Below are positions 42,913-53,428 of a DNA stretch of 64,000 nt, one piece after another. Position numbers and translations under genes: made by a program. The notes beneath the pieces are model-generated. The model was not told where the DNA came from, did no database searches, and was given only the letters and a program-made list of their open reading frames with translations. This DNA comes from Hymenobacter armeniacus (lineage in GTDB: Bacteria > Bacteroidota > Bacteroidia > Cytophagales > Hymenobacteraceae). Where the stretch lies: assembly GCF_014699055.1 (NCBI RefSeq), contig NZ_JACXAC010000001.1, forward strand, positions 124,001 to 188,000, read 5' to 3'. Numbering within the stretch: the stretch's first letter is position 1; each line of letters starts with the position of its first letter.

Positions 42913-43755
42913 ATGCTGTCTCTCTACTTGCGACCGTTGCGCTGGCTGGCCTTGGTGGGGCTGGCCACGGCCTGCGCTCCCACCTACCAGCTGGGCTTGA
43001 AACCCGTCAAATCGACCGGCCTGTTTGCCGAGGGCCGCGAGCAGGCCCAGGCCGTGGCCGACAGCGTGGAAGTCCGGCTGAGCTTTGTGTGCTACGAGGC
43101 CAACCGGGTGGTGTTCGAGGCCGAGTACCGCAACCCCACGCGCCGCTCGCTGGTGGTCGACCCGGCCGCGTTTCAGTACGAAGCCAACCGCCTGCCGGCC
43201 CCCGCGGCCGAGCCCAAAGCCAAGCGCCCCAAGCCCCTGCCCGGCGCCGAAGTAACGGCCGCCGTGGCCGCCGCCAGCATGTCGCTGCCCTTGCCGCCGC
43301 TGCCGCCCCAGGCCGTGGCCGCCTTCGACCCCGAACCCGAAATCAGCGCCCTGAAGGCCAAAGCCGATAAGGAAGCCGAGAAGGCCTCTCGCTTCGACTG
43401 GCTGGGCCTAGGCCTGGCCGCTGCCAGCCTGGCCACCGACGTGGCCAGCATTGGCAAGCGCGAAACCGCGGCCCAATACCAGAACCGGGTGGCCATTCAC
43501 GACGCGGCCGTGGCCTACAACGTGATTTCCAGCGCCACCAAAATCGAGCACGCCGTGGCCGCCGAGGTGCTGCAGCAGCGCGCCGCCCTGCTGCAGGACT
43601 ACGCCCTGCGCAAAGTGACCCTGGAGCCCGGCCAGCAGGTGCGCGGCTACCTCTACTTCCCGCGCTACGACGCCGCCGACGGCTTCGTGCTGAAGGCCCC
43701 GGTGGGCAGCACCGTGGTGCCGCTGGAATTTGCGCAGGTGCGCACGCGGCAGTAA
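42913..43755 (+). CDS. Putative lipoprotein of unknown function
   Basis: 280 residues. The N-terminus has a signal with a lipobox-like ALVGLATAC (Cys21). The mature part begins with beta-rich sequence (VEVRLSFVCYEANRVVFEAEY), followed by a Pro/Ala/Lys-rich linker (AAEPKAKRPKPLPGAEV) and a helical region of about 90 residues. It ends with PGQQVRGYLYFPRYDAAD and a strand pair (VPLEFAQVRT). Function unknown. A strong terminator follows at 43778. Confidence 0.7.
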   Translation: MLSLYLRPLRWLALVGLATACAPTYQLGLKPVKSTGLFAEGREQAQAVADSVEVRLSFVCYEANRVVFEAEYRNPTRRSLVVDPAAFQYEANRLPAPAAEPKAKRPKPLPGAEVTAAVAAASMSLPLPPLPPQAVAAFDPEPEISALKAKADKEAEKASRFDWLGLGLAAASLATDVASIGKRETAAQYQNRVAIHDAAVAYNVISSATKIEHAVAAEVLQQRAALLQDYALRKVTLEPGQQVRGYLYFPRYDAADGFVLKAPVGSTVVPLEFAQVRTRQ

Positions 43756-43777
43756 GCGTTAGGCCAGAATTCGATGG

Positions 43778-43810
43778 AAGGCCCTTGCAGCGATGCGAGG
43801 GCCTTTTTTT
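43778..43810 (+). terminator. Intrinsic terminator
   Basis: AAGGCCCT (43778-43785) pairs with AGGGCCTT (43798-43805), followed by a run of seven T. Confidence 0.9.
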
Positions 43811-43892
43811 ATGATTGAACTGAGCCGCCGGTAGGTTTCCGTAGCTGCTGCATGGGGCTGTGTAGGGTAGGGGCGCATGCGCGCGACATTCT

Positions 43893-43916
43893 GGGAACGT
43901 TGCCGGCAACGTTCCC
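43893..43916. promoter_or_regulatory. Perfect 24-bp palindrome upstream of the pectinesterase gene
   Basis: GGGAACGTTGCC GGCAACGTTCCC is perfectly symmetric and CG-centred, the shape of a LacI-family operator. It lies 117 bases before the pectinesterase ATG. Function as an operator is inference. Confidence 0.6.
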
Positions 43917-44032
43917 GCTACTATTTATTCCATTTTGCATTGTTTCTATGAGCTCGGCCTTCACCTTTAGCCGCTGTCTTACGCCGCCATGGGCGGGGCA
44001 GGCTACTGGTTTTTAACCCAACGCTGTGCTAT

Positions 44033-46606
44033 ATGAAACAACGCTTTACGCTTTTGGCCTTGTTGCTGACCGCGCTGCTCCTGCTGGCGCAAGGCGCCCA
44101 GGCCCAGGCCTTCGACCTGGTAGTGGCCAAAGACGGTTCGGGCGCTTACCGGACGGTGCAGGCCGCCATCAACGCCGCTCCCACGGGGCGCACCACGGTT
44201 TTCACCATTTTTATCAAAAACGGCAAGTACCGGGAGAAACTGACGGTGCCCGCCAACAAGCCGTTTTTGCAATTCGTCGGGGAGAGCGTGGCGGGCACCG
44301 TGCTGACCTGGAACGACGCCAACACGCCCACGTTTCCGGGCAACTCGGCCAGCGTCATCATCAATGCTTCCGATGTCAGCGCGCTGAATATCACCTTCGA
44401 AAACTCGTACGGGGATGCGCCGCAAGGGCTGGCCATGTACATCACCGGCGACCGGGTGGCGTTTAAAAACTGCCGTTTCCTGGGCGGGCAAGACACCATG
44501 CAGCTCAACTCGCAGGCCGGCAACCGCAGCTATTTCAAAGAGTGCTACATCGATGGCGTAGTCGATTTCATTTTTGGCGCCGGCCGCGGGCTGTTTGAAA
44601 ACTGCATCGTCTACCCGCGCACCCGGCGCGACGGCGGCAGCGGCGGCTATATCACCGCCGCCAATACCCAGCCGGGCCAGGCCTACGGGTTTGTGTTTCG
44701 CAATTGCACCATTCCGGAAAACCGGGGCACGACCACCTATACCCTGGGCCGGCCCTGGCAGAACGACCTGGGCTCGACGCCAACCGACCGCTCGGCCTCC
44801 CGGGTAGTGTGGCTGAACACCACCATGGGCAATTCCATCAAGCCCGCCGGCTGGCAGGTGTGGGACGCGGGCACGGTGACTAGCGTCATTCAGTACGCCG
44901 AGTACAAAAGCCGGGACTTTAGCGGCAACCTGGTGAATACCAGCCAGCGCGTGCCGTGGTCTTTTCAGCTCGCCGACGCCGACACGGTGAACTACACCCG
45001 CGCCGCCGTGCTGGGCAGCTGGGACCCCTGCACCGTGGTGCCCAACTTCTGCGGCCATCAGGACCCGGCCATTGCGGTGTCGAATTTCCGGGCCGTGAAA
45101 GGCAGTGGCCCGGCCCCGTCGGCCCTGACCTGGAACAGCAGCTGGCTGATTGCGGGCGTGCAGTACCAACTGTTCCGTAGCTCGGCGCGCCGCGGCACCT
45201 ACACGCAGCTCTACAGCACCACCTCCTCGGTGGCCGCCAATATCAACTTTGGCACCACGGACCCCATTCCGTCGCCGGGCACGTCTTATTTCTACTACGT
45301 GCGGGCTTCCAAAACCGGCCTGGCCACGCACGTAACCGATACGTTGGAGATTTCGAGCACGCCCACCATTTTCACCTCGGGCACCACGCAGGCCTTTCTG
45401 CAGGGCGGCACGCCACCCTCTGCCGCCCAAAACCTGCTGGTGAGTGCCGAGAACCTGACGGGCGCCGTCACGGTGACGCCACCGGCCGGATTTGAGGTAT
45501 CGGCGAACGGCGGGGCAACGTGGTTTGGTAGCGCCGCGCCACTCGCTTTGGCCCCCGGCAGCGCCGGCGCCGTGGCCAGCACCACCCTTAGCGTGCGCCT
45601 CAACGCGGCGGCCGTGGGCACCTACGGCGGCAATCTGACGCTGGCCAGCGCCGGGGCCGCCACGGTCAATGTGCCGGTATCGGGGCTGAAGCAGGCCGCG
45701 GCTTTGCCCCAATCGGTGGTGCTGCAGTGGTGGCCCATGGCCCGCAGCAGCCAGGACAGCGCCGCCGTGCGCGTGGCCGCGCTGCAAGTCAGCACGCCCA
45801 CGCTGCGCAAGTTCGTGCTGTCCAGCGGTTCAGCGGCGGCCACCATCCCGCCGTATTCCCGCACCTACGGCCAGGCGTTTGCGCCCGTGGCCGACGGCGG
45901 CTGGACCACCGCCCTGGGCGGCAACGGCGGCAACCTGAACCGGACGTACTACGAGCAATTCACCATAGCCCCGAGCGGAGGCAGCGCCGTGCGGCTCGAT
46001 TCGGTAGTATTCAACGCCTACGTTACGGGCTCGGTGAGCAACACCAAGCTGGCCGTGGTGTGGTCGCGCAGCGGTTTCGCCACCGACTCGGCCGACGTGA
46101 CCGGGGGCAAAGGTCCCGGCGGCATTCTGCTCAGCTCGGCCAACGGCGGGTTCGCGACGCCCATTCTGACCACCAACACCAGCGCCGCTTACCGCCTTGC
46201 GCTGGCCGGCGCCACGGGCCTCACGCTGGCCGCTGGGCAGCGGCTCACGTTCCGCGTGTACTTCAGCTGCGGCTCCACCACGGTCACCACGCGCTTCGCC
46301 ACCCTGAAAAACGTGCAGGCGAAGGGCGAAGCCAACCTGGTCAGCGGGGCGCGCCGTGCAGTGGCGCAGCCCCTCCAGCTCTACCCCAACCCCGCCACTG
46401 CCCAGTGCCTGGTGATGCACCCGGCCGCCAGCCGCGAGGCTAGTATTGCGGTGTATTCATCCCTGGGGCAGCGGGTAGCCACGGTGCCATGCGCGGCCGG
46501 GGCCCAGCAAACACTCCTCAATCTTACTTCCTTGGCGCCAGGCTTTTATGTAGTGCGATACACGGGTGATAATGAGCAGTTTGTCGTGCCTTTGCGCAAA
46601 GAGTAG
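44033..46606 (+). CDS. Secreted pectinesterase with T9SS sorting domain
   Basis: 857 residues. A signal peptide (MKQRFTLLALLLTALLLLAQ) is followed by a pectin methylesterase beta-helix (about 28-310) that removes methyl esters from homogalacturonan. Its catalytic residues are clear: Gln131 (QGLAMYI), Gln153-Asp154 (FLGGQDTM), Asp178 (DGVVDFIFG) and Arg240 (LGRPWQ). Residues 370-780 are beta-rich, with possible Ig-like and binding modules. The end (PLQLYPNPATAQCLVMHP, LTSLAPGFYVVRYTG) is a T9SS type A sorting domain. It should act on plant cell wall outside the cell. It stands alone here, without other pectinolytic genes next to it. Confidence 0.92.
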   Translation: MKQRFTLLALLLTALLLLAQGAQAQAFDLVVAKDGSGAYRTVQAAINAAPTGRTTVFTIFIKNGKYREKLTVPANKPFLQFVGESVAGTVLTWNDANTPTFPGNSASVIINASDVSALNITFENSYGDAPQGLAMYITGDRVAFKNCRFLGGQDTMQLNSQAGNRSYFKECYIDGVVDFIFGAGRGLFENCIVYPRTRRDGGSGGYITAANTQPGQAYGFVFRNCTIPENRGTTTYTLGRPWQNDLGSTPTDRSASRVVWLNTTMGNSIKPAGWQVWDAGTVTSVIQYAEYKSRDFSGNLVNTSQRVPWSFQLADADTVNYTRAAVLGSWDPCTVVPNFCGHQDPAIAVSNFRAVKGSGPAPSALTWNSSWLIAGVQYQLFRSSARRGTYTQLYSTTSSVAANINFGTTDPIPSPGTSYFYYVRASKTGLATHVTDTLEISSTPTIFTSGTTQAFLQGGTPPSAAQNLLVSAENLTGAVTVTPPAGFEVSANGGATWFGSAAPLALAPGSAGAVASTTLSVRLNAAAVGTYGGNLTLASAGAATVNVPVSGLKQAAALPQSVVLQWWPMARSSQDSAAVRVAALQVSTPTLRKFVLSSGSAAATIPPYSRTYGQAFAPVADGGWTTALGGNGGNLNRTYYEQFTIAPSGGSAVRLDSVVFNAYVTGSVSNTKLAVVWSRSGFATDSADVTGGKGPGGILLSSANGGFATPILTTNTSAAYRLALAGATGLTLAAGQRLTFRVYFSCGSTTVTTRFATLKNVQAKGEANLVSGARRAVAQPLQLYPNPATAQCLVMHPAASREASIAVYSSLGQRVATVPCAAGAQQTLLNLTSLAPGFYVVRYTGDNEQFVVPLRKE

Positions 46607-46656
46607 CGCCCGGGTTCGTGCCGTGTGGCGGCGCGGTATAAGTGAAAAAGCAAAGT

Positions 46657-46692
46657 GGGGAATGCGCAAGCCAGCCGGCTTGTGCATTCCCC
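46657..46692. terminator. Hairpin between the pectinesterase and ABC-F genes
   Basis: GGGGAATGC (46657-46665) pairs with GCATTCCCC (46684-46692), with further CAAGCC/GGCTTG pairing inside. The convergent genes end at 46606 and 46753. A T run is missing, so termination is uncertain. Confidence 0.5.
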
Positions 46693-46752
46693 GCTTCCGG
46701 TTGAAGGGCATTTGAAAAAGCGGCTGGGATTGCAGCCGATGGCTCCGAGGAA

Positions 46753-48672
<1,920 letters not shown>

Positions 48673-48678
48673 AGGCCG

Positions 48679-48686
48679 CAAAGGTA
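48679..48686 (-). promoter_or_regulatory. -7 element TACCTTTG for the ABC-F gene
   Basis: TACCTTTG is followed by six bases and the ATG at 48672, a near-leaderless arrangement. Confidence 0.55.
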
Positions 48687-48802
48687 CGGCCGGGGCGGGC
48701 GGGGTTGGGTTTGTATATCGGTTGGCAAAACAGCCGGCGGGCGAATCAATGCCTTCTCAGGCAATTTATAAAACCCTGTCACGTTGTTTTTCTATACAGG
48801 CT

Positions 48803-48810
48803 TATGTTTG
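48803..48810 (+). promoter_or_regulatory. -7 element TATGTTTG
   Basis: TATGTTTG (TAnnTTTG) lies 21 bases upstream of the ATG at 48832. A TTG occurs at 48784-48786 with a spacer of 16 bases, shorter than consensus. Confidence 0.5.
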
Positions 48811-48831
48811 CCTTTGCACAAAATCAACCAC

Positions 48832-49728
48832 ATGAAATTTCTACCCTTACTTGTCTGCCACCTGTTCCCTATCGTAAGTATTTACGCAAGAACGTCACCA
48901 CTCACAGAAGTAGCTGATTCAAGTCTTTATTTCGGCAAAAAGCCTTTAGTAAAGTCAGTTAAATTAACCAGCTTCGAGCGTTATCAGTGGGACGCTAGTG
49001 TAGATGCATCCTTTATTCTACCCTCCTTTTATCAAGTATATGCTACTGGTTACTACGGAAATACTGCCTACGGTTACGGAAACGGCCTTAACGCCTACGG
49101 CTATGGGTCGGTGTATAACGGAGTATATACGTTCGCTAACACTCGCTCGACCCGGCTAATGTTTCGTAAGAATGAATCGGTCATGAATGCCACCAATATC
49201 CCGGTGCGCAAAGGGGCCTACCGGGCCCAACTTTATATAGGTGGAGGGTATTCGCAGACTTCGAAGGATTCTGTACAATTCAGTAACAACGTAGGTTCAG
49301 TAAACTATTATTTCCCCAAAAGCAATACGAGCTTCTCAATTGGAGTGGGGCTTGGTTATGAATGGCAGCACCAATTGGGTCGGTTTCAGCTAATTTATGG
49401 ATACGACGTGTTTGCGCGCTACAACAGTGCTTCCGATACAGGAACTTTTCGCAACGGCCGAACTGCTCCTGATGCTACTTCTACAGACAACCATTCTTTT
49501 AGTGCCGGCGTGGCACCCTTGGCCGGCGTGAAATATTTTGTGAGTTCGCAATTTTCAATTTCATTCGAATCAACTTATTCCATTGGGTATTATAGCAGTT
49601 CATCAAGTTTCACTGGTCCTATCTATGGTGTGTTTGGCCGAAGCTATAAGGAGCAAGGCATTAGCTATGGTCTTACACCGTTGTCAGCTATCAACGCTAC
49701 GTTTCACTTCGGGCAAACGAACCCCTAG
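48832..49728 (+). CDS. Putative outer-membrane beta-barrel protein, AT-rich
   Basis: 298 residues, no family recognised. Signal peptide about 1-19. The mature part has a Gly/Tyr-rich loop (YGNTAYGYGNGLNAYGYGSV), and long amphipathic strands with aromatic caps (AQLYIGGGYSQ, FSIGVGLGYEWQHQL, FSAGVAPLAGVKYFV), typical of small outer-membrane barrels. Codon use is clearly AT-richer than in the surrounding genes, with many TTA, ATA and TAT codons, suggesting a different origin or low expression. ATG 48832 was preferred to 48784. Confidence 0.7.
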   Translation: MKFLPLLVCHLFPIVSIYARTSPLTEVADSSLYFGKKPLVKSVKLTSFERYQWDASVDASFILPSFYQVYATGYYGNTAYGYGNGLNAYGYGSVYNGVYTFANTRSTRLMFRKNESVMNATNIPVRKGAYRAQLYIGGGYSQTSKDSVQFSNNVGSVNYYFPKSNTSFSIGVGLGYEWQHQLGRFQLIYGYDVFARYNSASDTGTFRNGRTAPDATSTDNHSFSAGVAPLAGVKYFVSSQFSISFESTYSIGYYSSSSSFTGPIYGVFGRSYKEQGISYGLTPLSAINATFHFGQTNP

Positions 49729-49852
49729 CAGCATTTAATAAGTAATAAGTGGCGCGGATTTGCCGTTCCTTCCGCGGCGCCCGACACGCCCCGCCGCGGC
49801 GGGGGCGGCGGGGCGCACCGCCACCACGGGGCGTGGGTGAGCGCCCACAGCG

Positions 49853-50401
49853 CTACTCCGTGGTTTTGCCGTCGAACCGGGTTTCGTGCTGCTCGGCCTC
49901 CCGCTTGGTGGCCCGCACCACGCCGTCTTGGTGCTGCGGGGCGGCGTAGATAGTGTACAGTTTCAGGGCCTTGGTCGGGCTGGTGTTGATGACGTTGTGC
50001 GCAGTTCCGGCCGGCGCAATCACGGCGTCGCCGTCTCGCACCAGGTATTCGTGGCCGTTGACGACGCACTTGCCGGTACCCTCTTCGAAGCGGAAAAACT
50101 GGTCGGCGTTGGGGTGGGTTTCGCTGCCGATTTCCTCGCCGGGCTTCAGGCTCATGAGCACCAGCTGCAGGTGCTGGCCGGTGTAGCGCACGTGGCGGAA
50201 GTCGCGGTTGGCGCGGGTGTCCTGCTCGATATTGCTTTTGAAGCCCTGCTTGTGAGGCGGTGGGGTGCGCAGCACCGCGTTGCGGACGGGCGAAGCGGGC
50301 GGGATGCCGCCATTGGCTTCGCCGGATTTGGGTTGGTCCGAATCAGCGACGCACGCCGATAGGAAAGCCAGTAGCACGGGTGTTAAGAAGGTGGTTTTCA
50401 T
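49853..50401 (-). CDS. Cupin-domain lipoprotein
   Basis: 182 residues. Lipobox LAFLSAC (Cys17). A cupin domain occupies about 65-150: THPNADQFFRFEEGTGK with His96 and Gln101 as likely ligands and APAGTAHNV with His135. Single-domain cupins of this sort bind a metal and often a sugar or small acid; no activity can be named. Located in the periplasm or outer membrane by its lipid anchor. Downstream sequence (49729-49852) is GC-rich and gene-free. Confidence 0.82.
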   Translation of the reverse strand: MKTTFLTPVLLAFLSACVADSDQPKSGEANGGIPPASPVRNAVLRTPPPHKQGFKSNIEQDTRANRDFRHVRYTGQHLQLVLMSLKPGEEIGSETHPNADQFFRFEEGTGKCVVNGHEYLVRDGDAVIAPAGTAHNVINTSPTKALKLYTIYAAPQHQDGVVRATKREAEQHETRFDGKTTE

Positions 50402-50527
50402 GGGCCAGGCATTGAGGTTGCAAACGCCCTCAATATGCGTTTAGGCCAATGCGTTGGGTATGCGCGGGGTCATGAAAACCACTGATTTTGCTTAGGGTGC
50501 GCGGCTTTGGCGTGTGCGCTGCCGGGG

Positions 50528-50555
50528 GTAGAGACGCAAGGTATTGCGTCTCTAC
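50528..50555. repeat. Family B repeat, perfect short palindrome
   Basis: GTAGAGACGCAA (50528-50539) and TTGCGTCTCTAC (50544-50555) are perfect complements around GGTA. On the minus strand the TAG in the right arm (50554-50552) is the stop codon of the S9 peptidase gene. Confidence 0.9.
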
Positions 50556-53380
50556 ATCCCGGCGCCCTTCGCCGGTTCCAAGCCCCAGTTGCGGCCTTTT
50601 TCCACGGCGGGCACGCCTTTTTCCAGCCACACGGGCGCGGGGGCGCCTTTCAGGTAATGGTCGAAGAACTGCAGCTCGCGAATGGAAATGTCCTTGCGGT
50701 TTTCGCGCTTCAAGAGGTTGTGGGCCTCGCCGTTGTATTGGAGCAGCCATACGGGCTTGCCCAGGCGGCGCAGGTCCGTAAACATCTCGATGCCCTGGTA
50801 CCACGGCACGGCCCCGTCGGCGTCGTTGGCCATGATGACCACCGGCGTCTGCACCTTGGGTAGCGAGAAGAGCGGCGAGTTGCGGAGGTAGGCGTCCGTC
50901 TTTTCCCAGAGCGTGCCGCCGATGCGGCTTTGGGTGCGCTCGTACTGGAACTGCCGGCTCACGCCCGATTCCCAGCGGATGCCGCCGTAGGCCGAGGTCA
51001 TGTTCACGACGGGCGCGCCGGCCCAGGCGGCGGCGTACAGGTTGGTTTGGGTGATGAGGTAGGCCACCTGGTAGCCGCCCCAGCTCTGGCCCTGAATGCC
51101 GAGGTGGGCACCGTCGACCCAGGGGTTTTTCTTCAGCGCTTCCACGCCCGAGTTCACGTATTCCACGGCTGAGGGGCCGGGCTCGCCCACGGTGTAGCTG
51201 ATGTCGGGCGTGAAGACGAGGTAGCCGTTGCTGGCAAACATGGCGATGTCGAGGCGCGAAGGCGTGGGGGCCGGGGCCTGGTAGCGGTAGATGCCGTCGG
51301 ACAGCTTTTCGTAGAAGTACGAAATCAGGGGGTACTTCTTCGCGGGGTCAAAGTTTTCGGGCTTGTAGAGCACGCCGGTGGCCTTGTGGCCCTGGGGCGT
51401 GGTCCAGTGCACCAGCTCGGCCGTGAACCAGTTGTAGTCCTGCTGCTGGGCGTTGATGGCGCTCAGCTTGGTCTCTTTGCGCAGGTCGGTGCTCACGTAC
51501 ACGTCGGCCGGCTGGCTCACGCTGGACTTGGTGTAGAGCAGCGTGCCGGCGTTTTTGGCCTGCATGAGGGGTGAGTAGCTCACGGGCCCTATGGCCACGA
51601 GTTGCGGCGCTTTGGTGCCGGCTATGGCTTTGCGGTAGTAGCCCCACTGCTTGGTTTCGGTATTTTGGGCCAGCAGTAGGAGCTCATCTTTGGGCTCGAT
51701 GAACTTCTTTTTCTCCACCGGAATGCGGTAGCGGAAGGTCAGCTTGCCGGCGCGGCCCAGGCCATTGGTGAAGTTGACGGCGGCCCCGGTTTTGGGGTTG
51801 ATTTTCCAGATGTCGTACCGGTCATACACCAGCACGGCCCCGTCGTTTTTGGTCCAGGCGGCCACGCCGTAGGGTTCGGGGTCGGTGGGCGAGTCGTTTT
51901 CTTCGTCGGTGAAGGAAACGGGGAGCTGGCCGGTCAGGTTGGTGGTGCGGCGGGTGGCCGCGGCGAAGGAAAACCAGGCCTTGGCCGCGTCGTCGTACCA
52001 CAGGGCGTAGTCGCCGTTGGGCGACAGCTGAAACCGGCTTTTGAGGGCCTGCGGGTTGATGGCCACGCGCTGCCCGGTGGTGGTAGAAACCAGAAACGCC
52101 TGCCGGCGCGCGGCGCCTTCCCACTGCGCCGCAATACGCTTGGCCGTATCGGTGAGAGCCAACACGTACTCGGCGTTGGTGTTTTCGGCCAGGAAAGATT
52201 CACGCAGGTACTCGTCTTCGAGCTGAATAAACAGATTGCCGCGCTTGGGGTAGAGCACGGCCAGGTAATTGCGCTGCAGGTCCTTCTTCAGGTTTTTGAG
52301 CTGCGTGGGCTGCAGGTAGTCGTCCTTGTAGTTCCAGATGTCGAGCTTGGCGTGCTCAAACTCTACCAGCGAGGTGTCCTGCGGAATGGGGTCGGGGGCG
52401 GTGCCGAAAAACAGCTTCTCGCCGTTGTCGCTGAACTGAATTTTGCCAAAGCCGCTCGGCGACCAGTTGGCCTTCAGGGTCTTATCGCCCGGCCGCAGGA
52501 TGATGGCGGCCGAGTCGATGGCGAAGTTGGTGTAGTACAGGCTGAACGGCTTCACCAGGGCCTTCTCGGGGTGCTTCTCGGCCGCGAAAGCCAGCTGCTT
52601 GCCGGCTTCGTCGAACGCCAGGTTTTTGTAGGTGCCCTTGCCGCTACTCAACTTCCGAAGGCTGCCGCCCGGCACGTCGAACGCATACAGGCCCGACTGC
52701 ACGTCCTGGCTGCCTTTCGGGGCCAGCACGGCGAAGGCCACGCGGTTGCCCGGCTTGCTGATTTGGTAATCGGTCACGGCCGCAAACTCCCGGCTGCTGC
52801 CGGCCGGCAGGTTGAGCACGGTGAGAGGCGCGCCGGCTTTGTTGGCGTCGAGCAGGCCGTCGGTGAGCTTCTTGAGGGTGTCGGCCGGGGCTTTGGGCTT
52901 GGCGTCTTTCAGCACCGGCTTGTTGCCCAGGAAGGCCAGCACCGCAGCTTTTTCGGCCAGCTGCCACGACTTTACATTGGCATATTTCGTGAGCTTGCCG
53001 GTTTCGAGGGCATACACGCCCAGCGAATCTTTGGGCATGTCGTCGGGCTTTTTCTTTTTGATGCGCGCCTGCCGCACCAGCGCGTAGGGCGGCTTAATGG
53101 AAAACGCCACAAACCGGGAATCGGCCGAGAAAGCCGCCGAGTCGCCCCGGCCAATCTGGGCCAGCTGGCGGTTGCCGGCCGTTTTGATATACAAGGTGCC
53201 GTCGCCCTGCTGGGGCTTCACCTGGTAGAGCACAAACTTGCCGTTGTTGCTGATTTTGGGGTTGACGACGCTTTCCCACCGGTCGTAAACGGAATGGTCG
53301 AGCGGCTTTTTGGGCGTTTGCTGGGCCAGGGCGGGCACTTGGCAAACCAGCGCGGCAATGAATAGAACGGACTTGGGCAT
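50552..53380 (-). CDS. S9 family prolyl oligopeptidase-like peptidase
   Basis: 942 residues. Signal peptide (MPKSVLFIAALVCQVPALAQ). A long N-terminal beta-propeller (about 30-680) is followed by an alpha/beta hydrolase domain with nucleophile GQSWGG (Ser766), acid in NDADGAVPW (about Asp855) and His887 (GEAHNLL). Such enzymes cleave peptides after Pro or Ala; it is expected in the periplasm. The chain is longer than typical DPP4-type enzymes by about 200 residues, mostly in the propeller. Its stop codon falls within the family B repeat. Confidence 0.92.
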   Translation of the reverse strand: MPKSVLFIAALVCQVPALAQQTPKKPLDHSVYDRWESVVNPKISNNGKFVLYQVKPQQGDGTLYIKTAGNRQLAQIGRGDSAAFSADSRFVAFSIKPPYALVRQARIKKKKPDDMPKDSLGVYALETGKLTKYANVKSWQLAEKAAVLAFLGNKPVLKDAKPKAPADTLKKLTDGLLDANKAGAPLTVLNLPAGSSREFAAVTDYQISKPGNRVAFAVLAPKGSQDVQSGLYAFDVPGGSLRKLSSGKGTYKNLAFDEAGKQLAFAAEKHPEKALVKPFSLYYTNFAIDSAAIILRPGDKTLKANWSPSGFGKIQFSDNGEKLFFGTAPDPIPQDTSLVEFEHAKLDIWNYKDDYLQPTQLKNLKKDLQRNYLAVLYPKRGNLFIQLEDEYLRESFLAENTNAEYVLALTDTAKRIAAQWEGAARRQAFLVSTTTGQRVAINPQALKSRFQLSPNGDYALWYDDAAKAWFSFAAATRRTTNLTGQLPVSFTDEENDSPTDPEPYGVAAWTKNDGAVLVYDRYDIWKINPKTGAAVNFTNGLGRAGKLTFRYRIPVEKKKFIEPKDELLLLAQNTETKQWGYYRKAIAGTKAPQLVAIGPVSYSPLMQAKNAGTLLYTKSSVSQPADVYVSTDLRKETKLSAINAQQQDYNWFTAELVHWTTPQGHKATGVLYKPENFDPAKKYPLISYFYEKLSDGIYRYQAPAPTPSRLDIAMFASNGYLVFTPDISYTVGEPGPSAVEYVNSGVEALKKNPWVDGAHLGIQGQSWGGYQVAYLITQTNLYAAAWAGAPVVNMTSAYGGIRWESGVSRQFQYERTQSRIGGTLWEKTDAYLRNSPLFSLPKVQTPVVIMANDADGAVPWYQGIEMFTDLRRLGKPVWLLQYNGEAHNLLKRENRKDISIRELQFFDHYLKGAPAPVWLEKGVPAVEKGRNWGLEPAKGAGM

Positions 53381-53428
53381 AGCTGGAAATGGGATTCTTC
53401 CCAAATATACCTCCAGCCCCCGCTGCCG

